Origin: Clostridium sp.
GTDB taxonomy: Bacteria > Bacteroidota > Bacteroidia > Bacteroidales > Muribaculaceae
Reading direction: 5' to 3'
Length of the DNA: 64,000 nt
Assembly (NCBI GenBank): GCA_023663805.1
Contig: JAMPGR010000004.1
Span: forward strand, 1 to 64,000
This document shows, piece after piece, positions 15,407 to 24,542 of this stretch; positions within the stretch are counted from its first letter, which is position 1; every line of letters starts with the position of its first letter. The notes beneath the pieces are model-generated. The model worked only from the letters and a program-made list of their open reading frames with translations, searched no databases and was not told the DNA's origin. The position numbers and the translations under genes were made by a program.

Positions 15407-15886
15407 ATGAATTCAATGGAAATCGTTAACGAGGCCGCGACGGCGGCCGAAGATGAGCGCTGGATGCGCGTTGCGCTCGAGGAGGCCCGGCGGGCGCTCG
15501 CTGATGACGAGATACCAATCGGGGCTGTCGTTGTCTCCGGAGGGAGGATACTCGGCCGGGGCCATAATATGACCGAGGCCCTCTGCGACGTGACGGCCCA
15601 CGCCGAGATGCTTGCGCTGACGGCGGCGGCGACCGCCTCGGGAGGGAAATATATGCCCCGGGCGACACTCTACGTGACGATCGAGCCGTGCGTGATGTGT
15701 GCCGGGGCAATAGGGTGGAGCCAGATCGGACGAATCGTCTACGGGGCGCCGGAGGAGAAGCGGGGCTATCGTTCGCTCGGGGCCGCGCGGTCGCCGTTCC
15801 ATCCGTCGGCGACAGTCGTCGGCGGTGTGCTGGCCGACGACTGCCGCGCCCTGATGCAGGAATTCTTCCGCCCGAAGCGTCGGTAG
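15407..15886 (+). CDS. tadA: TadA-like nucleoside/tRNA adenosine deaminase
   Basis: 159 residues. The zinc-dependent deaminase motifs are complete: His65 and Glu67 in TAHAEMLAL, then PCVMCAGA with Cys95 and Cys98. Family members convert A34 of tRNA-Arg to inosine, or deaminate free bases such as guanine; the ribonuclease Z gene 3 bases upstream favours a tRNA role. Met4 is an alternative start. It ends 4 bases before the convergent fucP gene. Confidence 0.88.
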   Translation: MNSMEIVNEAATAAEDERWMRVALEEARRALADDEIPIGAVVVSGGRILGRGHNMTEALCDVTAHAEMLALTAAATASGGKYMPRATLYVTIEPCVMCAGAIGWSQIGRIVYGAPEEKRGYRSLGAARSPFHPSATVVGGVLADDCRALMQEFFRPKRR

Positions 15887-15890
15887 CGGT

Positions 15891-17201
15891 TTATCTGGTG
15901 GCGTAGCGGCGGGTGGCGAAGATGCCGAAGGCGCCGACGACCAGGAACGATATCAGCGGAAGTACGAACGAGACGTTGACGGCGGGGTGTCCGAAGATGA
16001 CACCTTGGTCGATAATCATCGCCTGAAGCGGGGGCATCAGTGCGCCTCCGACGATAGCCATCACGAGGAATGCAGCGCCAAGCGAGGTGTCACGTTCGTG
16101 AACATTCTCGAGGGCGATACCGTAGATGCTCGGGAACATGATCGACATAAAGAGGCTGATGCCGACGAGACAGCAGAGTCCGGGGATACCGACAATCAGA
16201 ATCGCGCCGAGGGCGCAGACAGTCGCTCCGGCGGCGAAGAAGGTCATCAGTTTCGACGAACGGATATATTTCATCATCCATGTTCCGATAAATCGTCCGC
16301 TCAGAAACAGACACATCGCGACGATATTCCATGTCTGGGCGACAGCTTTGTTGATGCCGAGATTGTCGGCATACTGGATAATAAATGTCCAGACCATAAT
16401 CTGGGCGGCGACGTAGAAGACCTGGGCCAGCACGCCGAAACGGTATTCGACATTGTGCCAGAGATTCGAGAGAGTCTTCGAGGCCGAAACTTTTTCGCCG
16501 TGGGTGTCAGTCCGGGGGATCTTGACCAGAGCGATAATGATAAACATCGCGAGGACAACGAGTCCGAGGGCGACGTAGGGGTCGCGGATGACAGCGAGGT
16601 CATGGACGCGAATCGAGGCTTTCGAAGCCGCGTCGAGCGTCTGGAAGACCTGCTCGCCGGCCTCGTTGCGCTGGTCCGACCACAGGTTCGGGAGAACGAC
16701 AAACGAGGCGACCGCCATACCGCAGAGCGAGCCCATCGGGTTGAACGCCTGGGCGAAGTTCAGACGGCGTGTCGAGGTCGATTTGTCGCCGAGGGAGAGA
16801 ATCAGCGGGTTCGCCGTAGTCTCGAGGAAAGCCAGGCCGAAGGTCAGGACATAGAGTGAGACGCAGAACAGCGAGAATTTCTCGAGGTTCGCGGCGGGGA
16901 TGAACATAAAGGCGCCGATGGCATAGAGGGCGAGTCCGAGAAGGATGCCGCTTTTGTAATTGTAGCGGCGGATGAACAGTGCGGCGGGGATTGCCATGGT
17001 CGCATATCCGCCATAGAAGGCGAACTGAACCATCGACGCTTCGGTCGCCGAGAGTTCCATAACGGTCTGGAAGGCGGCGACCATCGGGTTTGTGATGTCG
17101 TTGGCGAAGCCCCAGAGCGCGAAGAGCGATGTGATCAGGATAAAGGGTATCAGATACTTTTTCGGAACAATCGCCTTCTGTTTTGGTTTTTCGAGGTCCA
17201 T
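15891..17201 (-). CDS. fucP: L-fucose:H+ symporter
   Basis: 436 residues of the major facilitator superfamily with 12 membrane segments; the start LIPFILITSLFALWGFANDI matches FucP, including the acidic residue in the first helix implicated in proton coupling in the E. coli protein. LGLALYAIGAFMFIPAA and LETTANPLILSLG are also typical. It imports L-fucose across the inner membrane. It is the last gene of the fucI-fucA-fucK-fucP operon, 22 bases after fucK, and the operon context makes fucose more likely than glucose or galactose, which related carriers take. Confidence 0.94.
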   Translation of the reverse strand: MDLEKPKQKAIVPKKYLIPFILITSLFALWGFANDITNPMVAAFQTVMELSATEASMVQFAFYGGYATMAIPAALFIRRYNYKSGILLGLALYAIGAFMFIPAANLEKFSLFCVSLYVLTFGLAFLETTANPLILSLGDKSTSTRRLNFAQAFNPMGSLCGMAVASFVVLPNLWSDQRNEAGEQVFQTLDAASKASIRVHDLAVIRDPYVALGLVVLAMFIIIALVKIPRTDTHGEKVSASKTLSNLWHNVEYRFGVLAQVFYVAAQIMVWTFIIQYADNLGINKAVAQTWNIVAMCLFLSGRFIGTWMMKYIRSSKLMTFFAAGATVCALGAILIVGIPGLCCLVGISLFMSIMFPSIYGIALENVHERDTSLGAAFLVMAIVGGALMPPLQAMIIDQGVIFGHPAVNVSFVLPLISFLVVGAFGIFATRRYATR

Positions 17202-17223
17202 ATCGATTTATTGGGTTAAACGG

Positions 17224-18585
17224 TTAACGGAGGGATTCGGCCTGGAGGCGGATGCTGCCGATCGCGGTCGCTTCGGCGGGGCCGGCTATTACCTCGACAC
17301 CCGCCTCGCGGGCGGTTTCGGCGTTCAGGAAACGGTTGAGCGAGCCGCCGCCTATTATATTAAGGCGTGTGACCGGCGCCGGAAGCAGTTCGTTCATCGC
17401 GGCGATGCCGCGGGCATAGCGCCGGGCGAGCGAGCGGACGACACAGCGGGTCATCTCGCCGCGTCCCTTCGGGGGTTCGATACCGCGGGCACTGCACCAG
17501 CCGGTTATCTCCTTCTCCATATCGGTCTGGCGCGCGAAGACCGGATCGTCGACGTCGATTATCGCTTCAGTCCGGGCGGCTTCCGCCTCGGCGACGAGCG
17601 TCGGGAAGTCCGCTCCCCGTCCGGTAGCCTCCCACTGGGCCGAGAGTTGCTGGAGGAGCCAGAGGCCGGTGATGTTCTGGAGCAGAAGAATTCCGCCGAC
17701 ACCCCCTTCGTTCGAGAATCCGCCGAGGCGGGCCTTTTCGGTCAGAACTGGTTCGGGGAGGCGCACACCGAGGAGCGACCATGTTCCCGAACTGAGGAAG
17801 GCTGTGTAGGTTCCGTCGGGGTTCGTTCCGGTCTGCGAAGCATGGGCGGCGCTGGCGGTGTCGTGCGAGCCGCAGGCGAGAACGGGGATTTCGTAATCTG
17901 CGCCAATCTGGCGGCGGATTTCTTCGGTCAGCCATCCGCGAATTGTTCCGGGCATAACGATCTGGCCGAACAGACGCTGTGGCAGGCCGAGACTGTCGAT
18001 CAGAGTGCGGTCCCAGTCGCGGCTTCGTGCATCGAGCATCTCGGAGGTCGATGCGATCGTGTATTCGACGTTCGGAGTCCCGGTCAGGTAGAAACTGAAA
18101 AGGTCCGGGGTGAACAGAAGATGTTCGGCCAGGGAGAAGAGTTCGGGGAATTCGTCGCGCATTGCCGCCAGGCGGTAGAGCGTGTTGATTTCCATTACCT
18201 GGATTCCGGTTGAGCGGTAGTGGGCTTCGATGTCGTGGGTCTCGGCGAAACGCTCGGGATATACGGCGGTTGCCTCGTCGCGATAGCAGACGGGGAGACC
18301 GAGGAGGTTTCCGTTACGGTCGACCAGTCCGAAGTCGACGCCCCATGTGTCGACGGCGACGGAGCGAATCCGGTAGCCGCTGGCGACAGCCTTGCGCAAG
18401 CCCTCGGTCATCTCGGCGAAGAGTGCCGGGAAGTCCCAGTAGAGATGGCGTCCGAGGCGAACCTGGCGGTTTTTGAAGCGGTGGATTTCGTCGAGAGTGA
18501 TCTCCCCCGAAGGGGAGACCGTTCCGGCGATTACGCGGCCGCTTCCGCCGCCGTAGTCGACGGCGATAAAGGCCTCCTTTGTCAT
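17224..18585 (-). CDS. fucK: L-fuculokinase of the rhamnulokinase-like FGGY group
   Basis: 453 residues, FGGY carbohydrate kinase. The ATP-site DYGGGSGRVIAG is at about residues 9-20, VAVDTWGVDFGLVD at about 76-89, and the ATPase-type loops FLSSGTWSLLG and NIIGGGSLNRFLN follow. By sequence alone it resembles rhamnulokinases, as Bacteroides fuculokinases do; its place between fucA and fucP makes phosphorylation of L-fuculose to L-fuculose 1-phosphate the likely role. The start codon overlaps the end of fucA by 4 bases, indicating coupling. Confidence 0.88.
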   Translation of the reverse strand: MTKEAFIAVDYGGGSGRVIAGTVSPSGEITLDEIHRFKNRQVRLGRHLYWDFPALFAEMTEGLRKAVASGYRIRSVAVDTWGVDFGLVDRNGNLLGLPVCYRDEATAVYPERFAETHDIEAHYRSTGIQVMEINTLYRLAAMRDEFPELFSLAEHLLFTPDLFSFYLTGTPNVEYTIASTSEMLDARSRDWDRTLIDSLGLPQRLFGQIVMPGTIRGWLTEEIRRQIGADYEIPVLACGSHDTASAAHASQTGTNPDGTYTAFLSSGTWSLLGVRLPEPVLTEKARLGGFSNEGGVGGILLLQNITGLWLLQQLSAQWEATGRGADFPTLVAEAEAARTEAIIDVDDPVFARQTDMEKEITGWCSARGIEPPKGRGEMTRCVVRSLARRYARGIAAMNELLPAPVTRLNIIGGGSLNRFLNAETAREAGVEVIAGPAEATAIGSIRLQAESLR

Positions 18586-19217
18586 TGTTTCTTACCGAGG
18601 ATATAGGTGTCGAGATCGGCGATTTCGGCGGGGGTGAACGGGTCGAGGTTTCCGTTGTTCAGCATGACGATACGGCATGCCATCTCGAAGAACATCGCGC
18701 GTTCGAAAGCCTGCTCGAAATCCTTTCCGCAGACGACCTGGCCATGTTTGCGAAGGAGAATCGAGTCGTGGTCCTTCATCGCCTCGATGACATGGGCGGC
18801 GAGTTCGGGAGAGCCGGGGCGGAAATAGGGGATCGCGGGGATTTCGCGGCCGACATGAATCGGCACTTCGGCCGTCACGTTGAAATCGGCGGGGATCTCC
18901 TTCATGCATGCGACAGCGGTCGCGTAGGGAGACTGGAAGTGGAGCACACAGCCAACGTCGGGGCGTTCGCGCATGACGCCGAGATGGAAGACACTCTCCA
19001 TCGAGGGCTTAACGCCGTTCAGGACTTTTCCGTCGCTGAAGCGGACAATCGAGACGCGGTCGGCGGTCAGGCGGGGCACCCACGAGCCGGTTCCCGAAAC
19101 GAGCACTTCGTCGCCGATACGCCACGAAAGGTTGCCGCTGCTGCAGATTGTCAGGCCGGCGTCGCCGACACGGTGGGCATACTCGAGGAATTTCTCTATC
19201 TGTCTTTCGATAATCAT
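18582..19217 (-). CDS. fucA: L-fuculose-1-phosphate aldolase
   Basis: 211 residues, class II aldolase/adducin family. Phosphate-binding loops TICSSGNLSWR and GTGSWVPRL, the catalytic glutamate region KPSMESVFH, and zinc histidines in VLHFQSPYA and LLRKHGQVV are visible. It splits fuculose 1-phosphate into dihydroxyacetone phosphate and L-lactaldehyde. The related RhaD or AraD functions are less likely given the fucose isomerase and permease genes in the operon. Confidence 0.9.
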   Translation of the reverse strand: MIIERQIEKFLEYAHRVGDAGLTICSSGNLSWRIGDEVLVSGTGSWVPRLTADRVSIVRFSDGKVLNGVKPSMESVFHLGVMRERPDVGCVLHFQSPYATAVACMKEIPADFNVTAEVPIHVGREIPAIPYFRPGSPELAAHVIEAMKDHDSILLRKHGQVVCGKDFEQAFERAMFFEMACRIVMLNNGNLDPFTPAEIADLDTYILGKKQ

Positions 19218-19236
19218 AGTCGTTATTAATTTAAAA

Positions 19237-19271
19237 GCCGGAGGAGTGTGCTCTAAAGCCTCTCCTCCGGC
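19237..19271 (-). terminator. hairpin between fucI and fucA
   Basis: A perfect 10-bp stem (19237-19246 and 19262-19271, arm GCCGGAGGAG) with a 15-base loop, just after the fucI stop codon and before fucA. The T-rich sequence on the minus strand follows the stem (TTTAAATTAATAA). It may be a leaky terminator or a stabiliser that sets fucI expression above the distal genes. Confidence 0.55.
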
Positions 19272-19297
19272 CTGAGTTTGTTTATCTTGTTGATTGC

Positions 19298-21073
19298 TTA
19301 TTTATAGAGGGGGCCGTAGTTCTTGCAGGCGCGGAAGTCGGATCCCTCCTTGTCCATGCCGAAGGCGTTCCATGCCGACGGGCGGAAGATCGCCTCATCC
19401 TCGACATTGTGCATGCAGACGGGGATGCGCAGAATAGAAGCCATCGTGATCAGGTCCTTGCCGATATGGCCGTAGGAGATGGCGCCGTGGTTTGCGCCCC
19501 AGTTGTTCATGACGTCGTAGACGCTCTGGAACGCGGGCTTGTTGCACAGGCGGGGTACGAACCAGGTCGTAGGCCAGGTCGGGTCCGTGCGCTGGTCGAG
19601 TACCTTGTTGATCTCCGGATCGATATCGACGGTCCAGCCTTCGGCGATCTGCAGAACCGGGCCGAGACCTTTGACGAGGTTCAGGCGCATCATCGTGACG
19701 GGCATGCCACCCTTTGTCAGGAAGTTCGACGAGAAGCCGCCGCCGCGGAAGTAGTCGCGGTCTGCCGGATACCAGGTTGTGGCCTTCAGGCAGGCTTCGA
19801 CGTCGGCTTCGGTCATCTCCCACGACTGTTTCATGCAGGGTTCGCCCGCCTCGTTTGTTGCTGCGCCGGTCGCGTCGAGGGTCGTCGCGCCGGAGTTGAT
19901 CAGGTGGATGATGCCGCCCGAAGCGCGTCCGGTCAGTTCCTTTCCGGTTACGCGCCTGACAGCCTCTGGGCTCCAGTAGGTGCGGACGTCGGAGAACATC
20001 TGGCCGCGGCCGGTCAGAAGGTGGCCGAAGAGCATGGCGACGCCGTTGCAGGCGTCATTTTCGGTTGCGAAGACGAAAGCCTCGCGGATGCCGTTCCAGT
20101 CGAAAGAGGTGTTCAGCAGGGCCTCGGTGTAGTCGCCGTTGGGTTTCCAGTCGGTCCACTGGCGCTGACCCTGGAAGCCGCCGGCGATAGCGTTGTGACC
20201 CAGAGCCTCTTCCTTGAATCCCATCTCCTTCAGTTTCGGGTTTCCGGTCATCAGGTCGCGGATGATCAGGGTCATCTTGACGATGAATTCCCAGTCGGCG
20301 TCCTTCTGCTCGCGGGTCTTGCGCTTTTCGGGGCGGTTCTTGAAGTCTTCCCCTTCGTTCGGCTTGCAGTATTTTTCGGTCCATGCCATGGCCTTCTCAT
20401 ACTCTTCGTGGTCGTAGATACCTTCGTCCATACGGCGGAGAATCTCGGTTTCGTCGACGCTCTCGTTGCGCATCCCGAGGTATTCCTGGAAGAAGTCGGG
20501 GTTGACGATCGAGCCGGCGATACCCATGGCGACACTGCCTACCGACAGGTAGGATTTGCCGCGCATCAGGGCGACGGCTACCGAAGCGCGCGCGAAGCGG
20601 AGGAGTTTCTCGGCGACATCGGCGGGAATCGTGTTGTCATCGAGATCCTGGACATCGTGGCCATAGATACCGAAGGCGGGGAGGCCTTTCTGGCTGTGGG
20701 CGGCGAGGACGGCGGCGAGATAGACGGCGCCCGGACGCTCCGTTCCGTTGAAACCCCAGACAGCCTTCGGCCAGTAGGGGTGCATGTCCATCGTCTCCGA
20801 GCCGTAGCACCAGCAGGAGGTGACCGTGATTGTCGCGCCGACACCCTCGCGCTCGAATTTCTCGGCGCATGCGGCGGTTTCGGCGACGCGCCCGATGGTC
20901 GAGTCGGCGATTACACACTGAACAGGGGTTCCGTCGGGATATCGGAGGTTTGTGCTGATCAGTTCGGCTACGGCTTTAGCCAGAGCCATTGTCTTCTCTT
21001 CGAGACTTTCGCGGACGCCACCCTGGCGGCCATCGATCGTTGGGCGTATGCCAATTTTAGGATATTTTGCCAT
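19298..21073 (-). CDS. fucI: L-fucose isomerase
   Basis: 591 residues, the usual length. The N-terminus [20 protein letters not shown] is a hallmark. The central region [20 protein letters not shown] and [14 protein letters not shown] carry the glutamate and aspartate metal ligands known from E. coli FucI. It converts L-fucose to L-fuculose with Mn2+. It is the first gene of the operon, with a -7 element at 21100-21107 and a leader of about 20 bases. No FucR-type GntR regulator gene is adjacent. Confidence 0.97.
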   Translation of the reverse strand: MAKYPKIGIRPTIDGRQGGVRESLEEKTMALAKAVAELISTNLRYPDGTPVQCVIADSTIGRVAETAACAEKFEREGVGATITVTSCWCYGSETMDMHPYWPKAVWGFNGTERPGAVYLAAVLAAHSQKGLPAFGIYGHDVQDLDDNTIPADVAEKLLRFARASVAVALMRGKSYLSVGSVAMGIAGSIVNPDFFQEYLGMRNESVDETEILRRMDEGIYDHEEYEKAMAWTEKYCKPNEGEDFKNRPEKRKTREQKDADWEFIVKMTLIIRDLMTGNPKLKEMGFKEEALGHNAIAGGFQGQRQWTDWKPNGDYTEALLNTSFDWNGIREAFVFATENDACNGVAMLFGHLLTGRGQMFSDVRTYWSPEAVRRVTGKELTGRASGGIIHLINSGATTLDATGAATNEAGEPCMKQSWEMTEADVEACLKATTWYPADRDYFRGGGFSSNFLTKGGMPVTMMRLNLVKGLGPVLQIAEGWTVDIDPEINKVLDQRTDPTWPTTWFVPRLCNKPAFQSVYDVMNNWGANHGAISYGHIGKDLITMASILRIPVCMHNVEDEAIFRPSAWNAFGMDKEGSDFRACKNYGPLYK

Positions 21074-21099
21074 TTTGAATTTGGTTGTTTAAGGTTCTG

Positions 21100-21107
21100 C
21101 AAAGATA
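21100..21107 (-). promoter_or_regulatory. -7 element of the fuc operon
   Basis: TATCTTTG on the minus strand fits TAnnTTTG, 26 bases before the fucI start codon. No -33 TTTG at the usual 19-21 base spacing is evident, which would fit a promoter needing an activator or relief from a repressor. Confidence 0.5.
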
Positions 21108-21277
21108 TATTTTTTTCGCCAATACCGCTAACAAATCGGGGGAGAAAAATTGTCTGTTTTCTCCTTTTTTAAGATGATGACGGGAATTTTCACAAGTTAA
21201 ACCGTTCTGTTGCGCGATTTGTTATAATATGTGGACACCATGGCGGCGTCCGATGTGTAGAAAATTTCCAAACCGAT

Positions 21278-21913
21278 ATGAAACGTGTTTTCCTTCCGAT
21301 ACTTGCCCTCGTTGTCGCCGGGCTGATGCCGGCCGCAGCCTCCTCCCCCTCGACTTTTCGTCCCGATCTCGATATTCCCTCGCCGGGCGAACCACCCGAG
21401 GCGGAGAACACAGACCTGGTGCTCCCTCCCGACGAACGCGAGGGTGCTACCGAAGTTTGTATCAGTTACGATGCGCTCCCGGCGATGCGTTTTATCTCCG
21501 GTTATCGCAACGGCTGGAACCATATGGATCCATGGGGGGGAGTGACTGTCTCGCTCGACCATCGGTTCGCGCCGGGATTATGGCTCGGACTCTCCTATAA
21601 TATCTCGTCCGCATCGACAAACGACGCGTCGGAGGGTCGCGACGGGGCGATAACGTGGCATTCACTGATGGTCCACTCCCGCTATGAATACTGGCGGTCC
21701 GGGCGCTGGCGTCTCTACGGCGTTGTCGGAATCGGGGTGATTATCTCCTATATGCAGCCCTCGTGGGCCGACACCTATAACCGGACTCAGTTCGCCTTCC
21801 AGGTGACACCCGTCGGATGCTCCTATCGGGTTCTTGAGAACCTCGACCTGTTTGCCGACGCCGGTTTCGGTGTCCAGGGTATCCTGCGCGCCGGCTTCCG
21901 AATCGACTTCTAG
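21278..21913 (+). CDS. small outer-membrane beta-barrel protein (porin/OmpA-barrel type), unknown function
   Basis: 211 residues with a signal peptide (about 1-21, MKRVFLPILALVVAGLMPAA), a proline- and acid-rich linker (about 25-60), then alternating aromatic strands (WGGVTVSLDHRFAPGLWLGL, WRLYGVVGIGVIISY, LDLFADAGFGVQGI) ending in FRIDF. A C-terminal phenylalanine and about 8 predicted strands indicate a barrel inserted by the BAM machinery. No ligand can be predicted. It is a lone plus-strand gene divergent from the fuc operon. Confidence 0.7.
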   Translation: MKRVFLPILALVVAGLMPAAASSPSTFRPDLDIPSPGEPPEAENTDLVLPPDEREGATEVCISYDALPAMRFISGYRNGWNHMDPWGGVTVSLDHRFAPGLWLGLSYNISSASTNDASEGRDGAITWHSLMVHSRYEYWRSGRWRLYGVVGIGVIISYMQPSWADTYNRTQFAFQVTPVGCSYRVLENLDLFADAGFGVQGILRAGFRIDF

Positions 21914-21969
21914 CGGCAGAACTCTCCGCTTTATTAAGCGACAAATTAACGAAAGTGAAATTTATGATT

Positions 21970-22180
21970 CTATATCAACAAATTCGAGCAAATCAAAATA
22001 AGCCAACAATATGTTTTGCCCATTAGATCTTTCTCATAAGCGATTGCATCGTTCGTAAAGAAGTCATTCAAGTCTTCTGCGCCACAGTCAAACTTTTTAC
22101 AATTCGTCAAAATCAGGTTGCTAAGTTTGAAAATAGTGCAATCGAAATTTAAGATAGCCAAACTTATTCACTTCATCCAT
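21970..22180 (-). pseudogene. truncated GNAT-type toxin gene
   Basis: A minus-strand frame reads FDCTIFKLSNLILTNCKKFD, then CGAEDLNDFFTNDAIAYEKD and LMGKTYCW before ending at 21970. This matches the N-terminal quarter of GNAT acetyltransferase toxins of type II toxin-antitoxin systems (FDCGxxDLNDFxxxDA pattern). The acetyl-CoA-binding core is absent. The likely native ATG is at 22178-22180, but that frame (MDEVNKFGYLKF) joins the conserved frame only through a one-base shift near 22148, so the gene carries a frameshift and a truncation. It lies 28 bases after the antitoxin-like gene. Confidence 0.7.
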
Positions 22181-22208
22181 GACGGCACAAATTCACGAGA
22201 GCAACGTA

Positions 22209-22343
22209 TTATTTCAGCGATTTTTTTTCGGTAGCTTCGGATATGACTTTTCGAGGCTTGCGTTCATTTTCTTCAGCGCGTCTAATTAACTCTTCTGCTA
22301 TTTGACCTGAAAGAATCGGTACTGCTTTTATCGGTGTTGCCAT
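22209..22343 (-). CDS. small antitoxin-like protein (partner of the GNAT toxin remnant)
   Basis: A 44-residue frame from ATG at 22343 to TAA at 22209. It begins MATPIKAVPILSGQIAEELI and is rich in charged residues (RRAEENERKPRKV), as are the short antitoxins that precede GNAT toxins in Bacteroidota. Position directly upstream of the toxin remnant on the same strand supports the assignment. Whether it is complete is uncertain; homologues I recall are somewhat longer, so the 3' end may be truncated. Confidence 0.6.
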   Translation of the reverse strand: MATPIKAVPILSGQIAEELIRRAEENERKPRKVISEATEKKSLK

Positions 22344-22440
22344 AATCTGTTCATTTATTTATGCAAAGGCATAAAATTATAACGAATTAGACAATTGTTT
22401 GGTCTATTGTTTAAAGAAAAAGTTCAGACGCCTGATAGCG

Positions 22441-24033
22441 CTAGCGGAGCAGGGTCCGGTAGGCGTCGGGGTCGGTCAGGATCCGGAGACCTTCGTTGTA
22501 GACGGGATTCAGGGGGTTGATGACGCGGTAGTAGTTTTCGTGGCCATAGAGGTCGGAGGCGAGTATTGCCTTTACGATTGTCAGAAGATAGCCGCGGCTT
22601 TCGGCAAACTGCTCCTCGTTGAACGCGACACCCTCTTTCTCCCCGGTGGCGACCAGTTCGTCTACCATCGCCGGAGAGACTTCGAAGCGCTCGACGAAGC
22701 GCTCGATGTCGGGATATTGCTTTTTAAGTTCTTTCCGGTTCTTGTCGATATATCCGATACAGAAGGTGTTCATGACCCCTTTGGCAATCATGTCGCGAGA
22801 GTAGGTGGTCATGCCGGTCGTGTCGATCGGAACGAAACGGTCGGGCATGATTCCGCCGCCGCCGTAGACTGTCCGGCGGTTGCGCAGGGTCGTATAGCGG
22901 AGCGAGTCGGCGAAGTGGATACTGTCGGCCGAACTCCATTCGCCCGATTTGTAGCGGTTCAGCAGATCGCGGTTGTAGTCCTCCTCGTCGCCGGGGGTGT
23001 AGGGCTTCTGGATACAGCGGCCCGAGGGTGTATAGTAGCGCGCAATCGTCAGACGTATCATCGATCCGTCGGGCATAGGGAACGGACGCTGGACGAGCCC
23101 CTTGCCGAACGTGCGCCGTCCGACGATGACCCCGCGGTCATTGTCCTGGACCGCACCGCTGAGAATTTCGCTCGCCGAGGCGGAATACTGGTTGACGAGT
23201 ACGACAACGCGTCCGTCGCGTAGCGAACCGTCGCGGACCGCTCCGAAATTCTGCTCGCGGGCGCGGTCTCCGCGTGTGCTGACAATCGGATCACCCTTCG
23301 ACAGAAGCATCTCAGATAGAGCCACGGCCGACTGGAGATACCCTCCGCCGTTGTCCTGCAGGTCGATAATCAGGTCTTTCATCCCCTGGCCACGCAGTTT
23401 TTTAACCGCGTCGAAGACCTCTTCGGGGGTCGACTCGGCGAAGCGGGAAACTTTTATGTAGCCTATGCCGGGAGCGGCCATATAACTCGCGTCGACGCTG
23501 TAGAGGGGAATATCGTCGCGGACAATACGGAAATTGATCGGGCGGTCGACACCCTTTCGGAGCACACCGATATTGACGACCGTTCCTTTCGGGCCGCGGA
23601 GGAGTTTGATGACGTCGGCGTTCGCTTTTTTGACACCGGAGATCAGCGTGTCGTTCGCCGTCAGAATACGGTCTCCGGCGACGATCCCCACACGTTCTGA
23701 GGGTCCTCCGGCGACAGTTTCGATGACATAGAGCGTGTCGTTCTGCATCCTGAACTGAATACCGATTCCGCTGAAGTTACCCTGCAGCGGCTCGGTCAGT
23801 GCTTTCGTCTCGGAGGGGTCGGAGTAGGTCGAATGGGGATCGAGGGTCTTCAGCATCGCGACGATTGCCTTGTCGACCATCTCTTCGGCCGGGACGCTGT
23901 CGACATAGTAGTTTTCGATTATCTTTTCGGCGTAGCGAAGTTTTGTCGACGGATCGAAGTCGTTGGCTGCGGCGTTGAAAACCGACAGAATAGAGACCAC
24001 GGTGGCGGCCAGAAGGAGTGATATTTTTTTCAT
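22441..24033 (-). CDS. S41 family C-terminal processing protease (Ctp/Tsp-like)
   Basis: 530 residues with a signal peptide (about 1-23), a PDZ domain (about 82-165, including GIGIQFRMQNDTLYVIE) and an S41 catalytic domain. The catalytic serine is Ser288 in YSASASEIL and the lysine is Lys311 in RRTFGKGLV. These enzymes cut periplasmic proteins at their C-termini. The C-terminal 150 residues are a helical extension common in Bacteroidota members. It is third in the parE-coaD-S41 run, 26 bases after coaD. Confidence 0.92.
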   Translation of the reverse strand: MKKISLLLAATVVSILSVFNAAANDFDPSTKLRYAEKIIENYYVDSVPAEEMVDKAIVAMLKTLDPHSTYSDPSETKALTEPLQGNFSGIGIQFRMQNDTLYVIETVAGGPSERVGIVAGDRILTANDTLISGVKKANADVIKLLRGPKGTVVNIGVLRKGVDRPINFRIVRDDIPLYSVDASYMAAPGIGYIKVSRFAESTPEEVFDAVKKLRGQGMKDLIIDLQDNGGGYLQSAVALSEMLLSKGDPIVSTRGDRAREQNFGAVRDGSLRDGRVVVLVNQYSASASEILSGAVQDNDRGVIVGRRTFGKGLVQRPFPMPDGSMIRLTIARYYTPSGRCIQKPYTPGDEEDYNRDLLNRYKSGEWSSADSIHFADSLRYTTLRNRRTVYGGGGIMPDRFVPIDTTGMTTYSRDMIAKGVMNTFCIGYIDKNRKELKKQYPDIERFVERFEVSPAMVDELVATGEKEGVAFNEEQFAESRGYLLTIVKAILASDLYGHENYYRVINPLNPVYNEGLRILTDPDAYRTLLR

Positions 24034-24059
24034 AGTTTGTGTTTTTTATCAGTTGGAAA

Positions 24060-24542
24060 TCAGGGGAGCATATCGCTGACGTCGCGGCCGTAGTGGATCA
24101 GTTCGCGGACGGCCGACGAACTGATTGCGGCGTGTTCCGGCAGGGTCATAATCAGAACGGTCTCAATCTGCCCGATCCGCCGGTTCAGGTCGGCAAGATT
24201 TCTCTCGTATTCGAAGTCGGCGACCGATCGTACTCCCCTAAGAAGGTAACCCGCACCGACGCGGCGGGCTTCGTCGACGGTCAGGCCGTAGTAGACGCTG
24301 ACCGAGACGCGGTTGCCGAAGCGGGCAACCGCCTCTTCGACCTGGGCGCGGCGGCGGTCGATCTCGCCGCTGCCGGTCTTCGCGAAATTACACCCGATGG
24401 CGACGACGACGCGGTCGAATATCCCGAGGGCGCGTTCGACGACCGAGAGGTGGCCTATCGTGAATGGGTTGAAACTTCCGGCGAAGAGCGCGACGCGCCC
24501 GGCTGGAACAGGGTCAGGATATCTGCGAGTCATCTTCAACAA
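24060..24542 (-). CDS. coaD: pantetheine-phosphate adenylyltransferase
   Basis: 160 residues. The nucleotidyltransferase motif appears as [12 protein letters not shown] (family form FPGSFDPxTxGH, so the usual Asp is Asn), [14 protein letters not shown] binds phosphopantetheine, and [10 protein letters not shown] near the end contacts ATP. It makes dephospho-CoA, the fourth step of CoA synthesis; coaBC, which acts just before it, is elsewhere in the window. The first ATG overlaps the end of parE by 29 bases; Met4 would reduce this to 20. Confidence 0.94.
   Translation of the reverse strand: MLKMTRRYPDPVPAGRVALFAGSFNPFTIGHLSVVERALGIFDRVVVAIGCNFAKTGSGEIDRRRAQVEEAVARFGNRVSVSVYYGLTVDEARRVGAGYLLRGVRSVADFEYERNLADLNRRIGQIETVLIMTLPEHAAISSSAVRELIHYGRDVSDMLP

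Larger units (their letters stand above)
21914..22440. other. AT-rich island between GC-rich genes
   Basis: Base composition changes abruptly to AT-rich after the barrel gene and returns at the S41 protease gene. The island contains an antitoxin-like gene (22209-22343) and a broken GNAT toxin (21970-22180), both on the minus strand. Composition and content suggest acquisition by transfer followed by decay. Confidence 0.7.
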
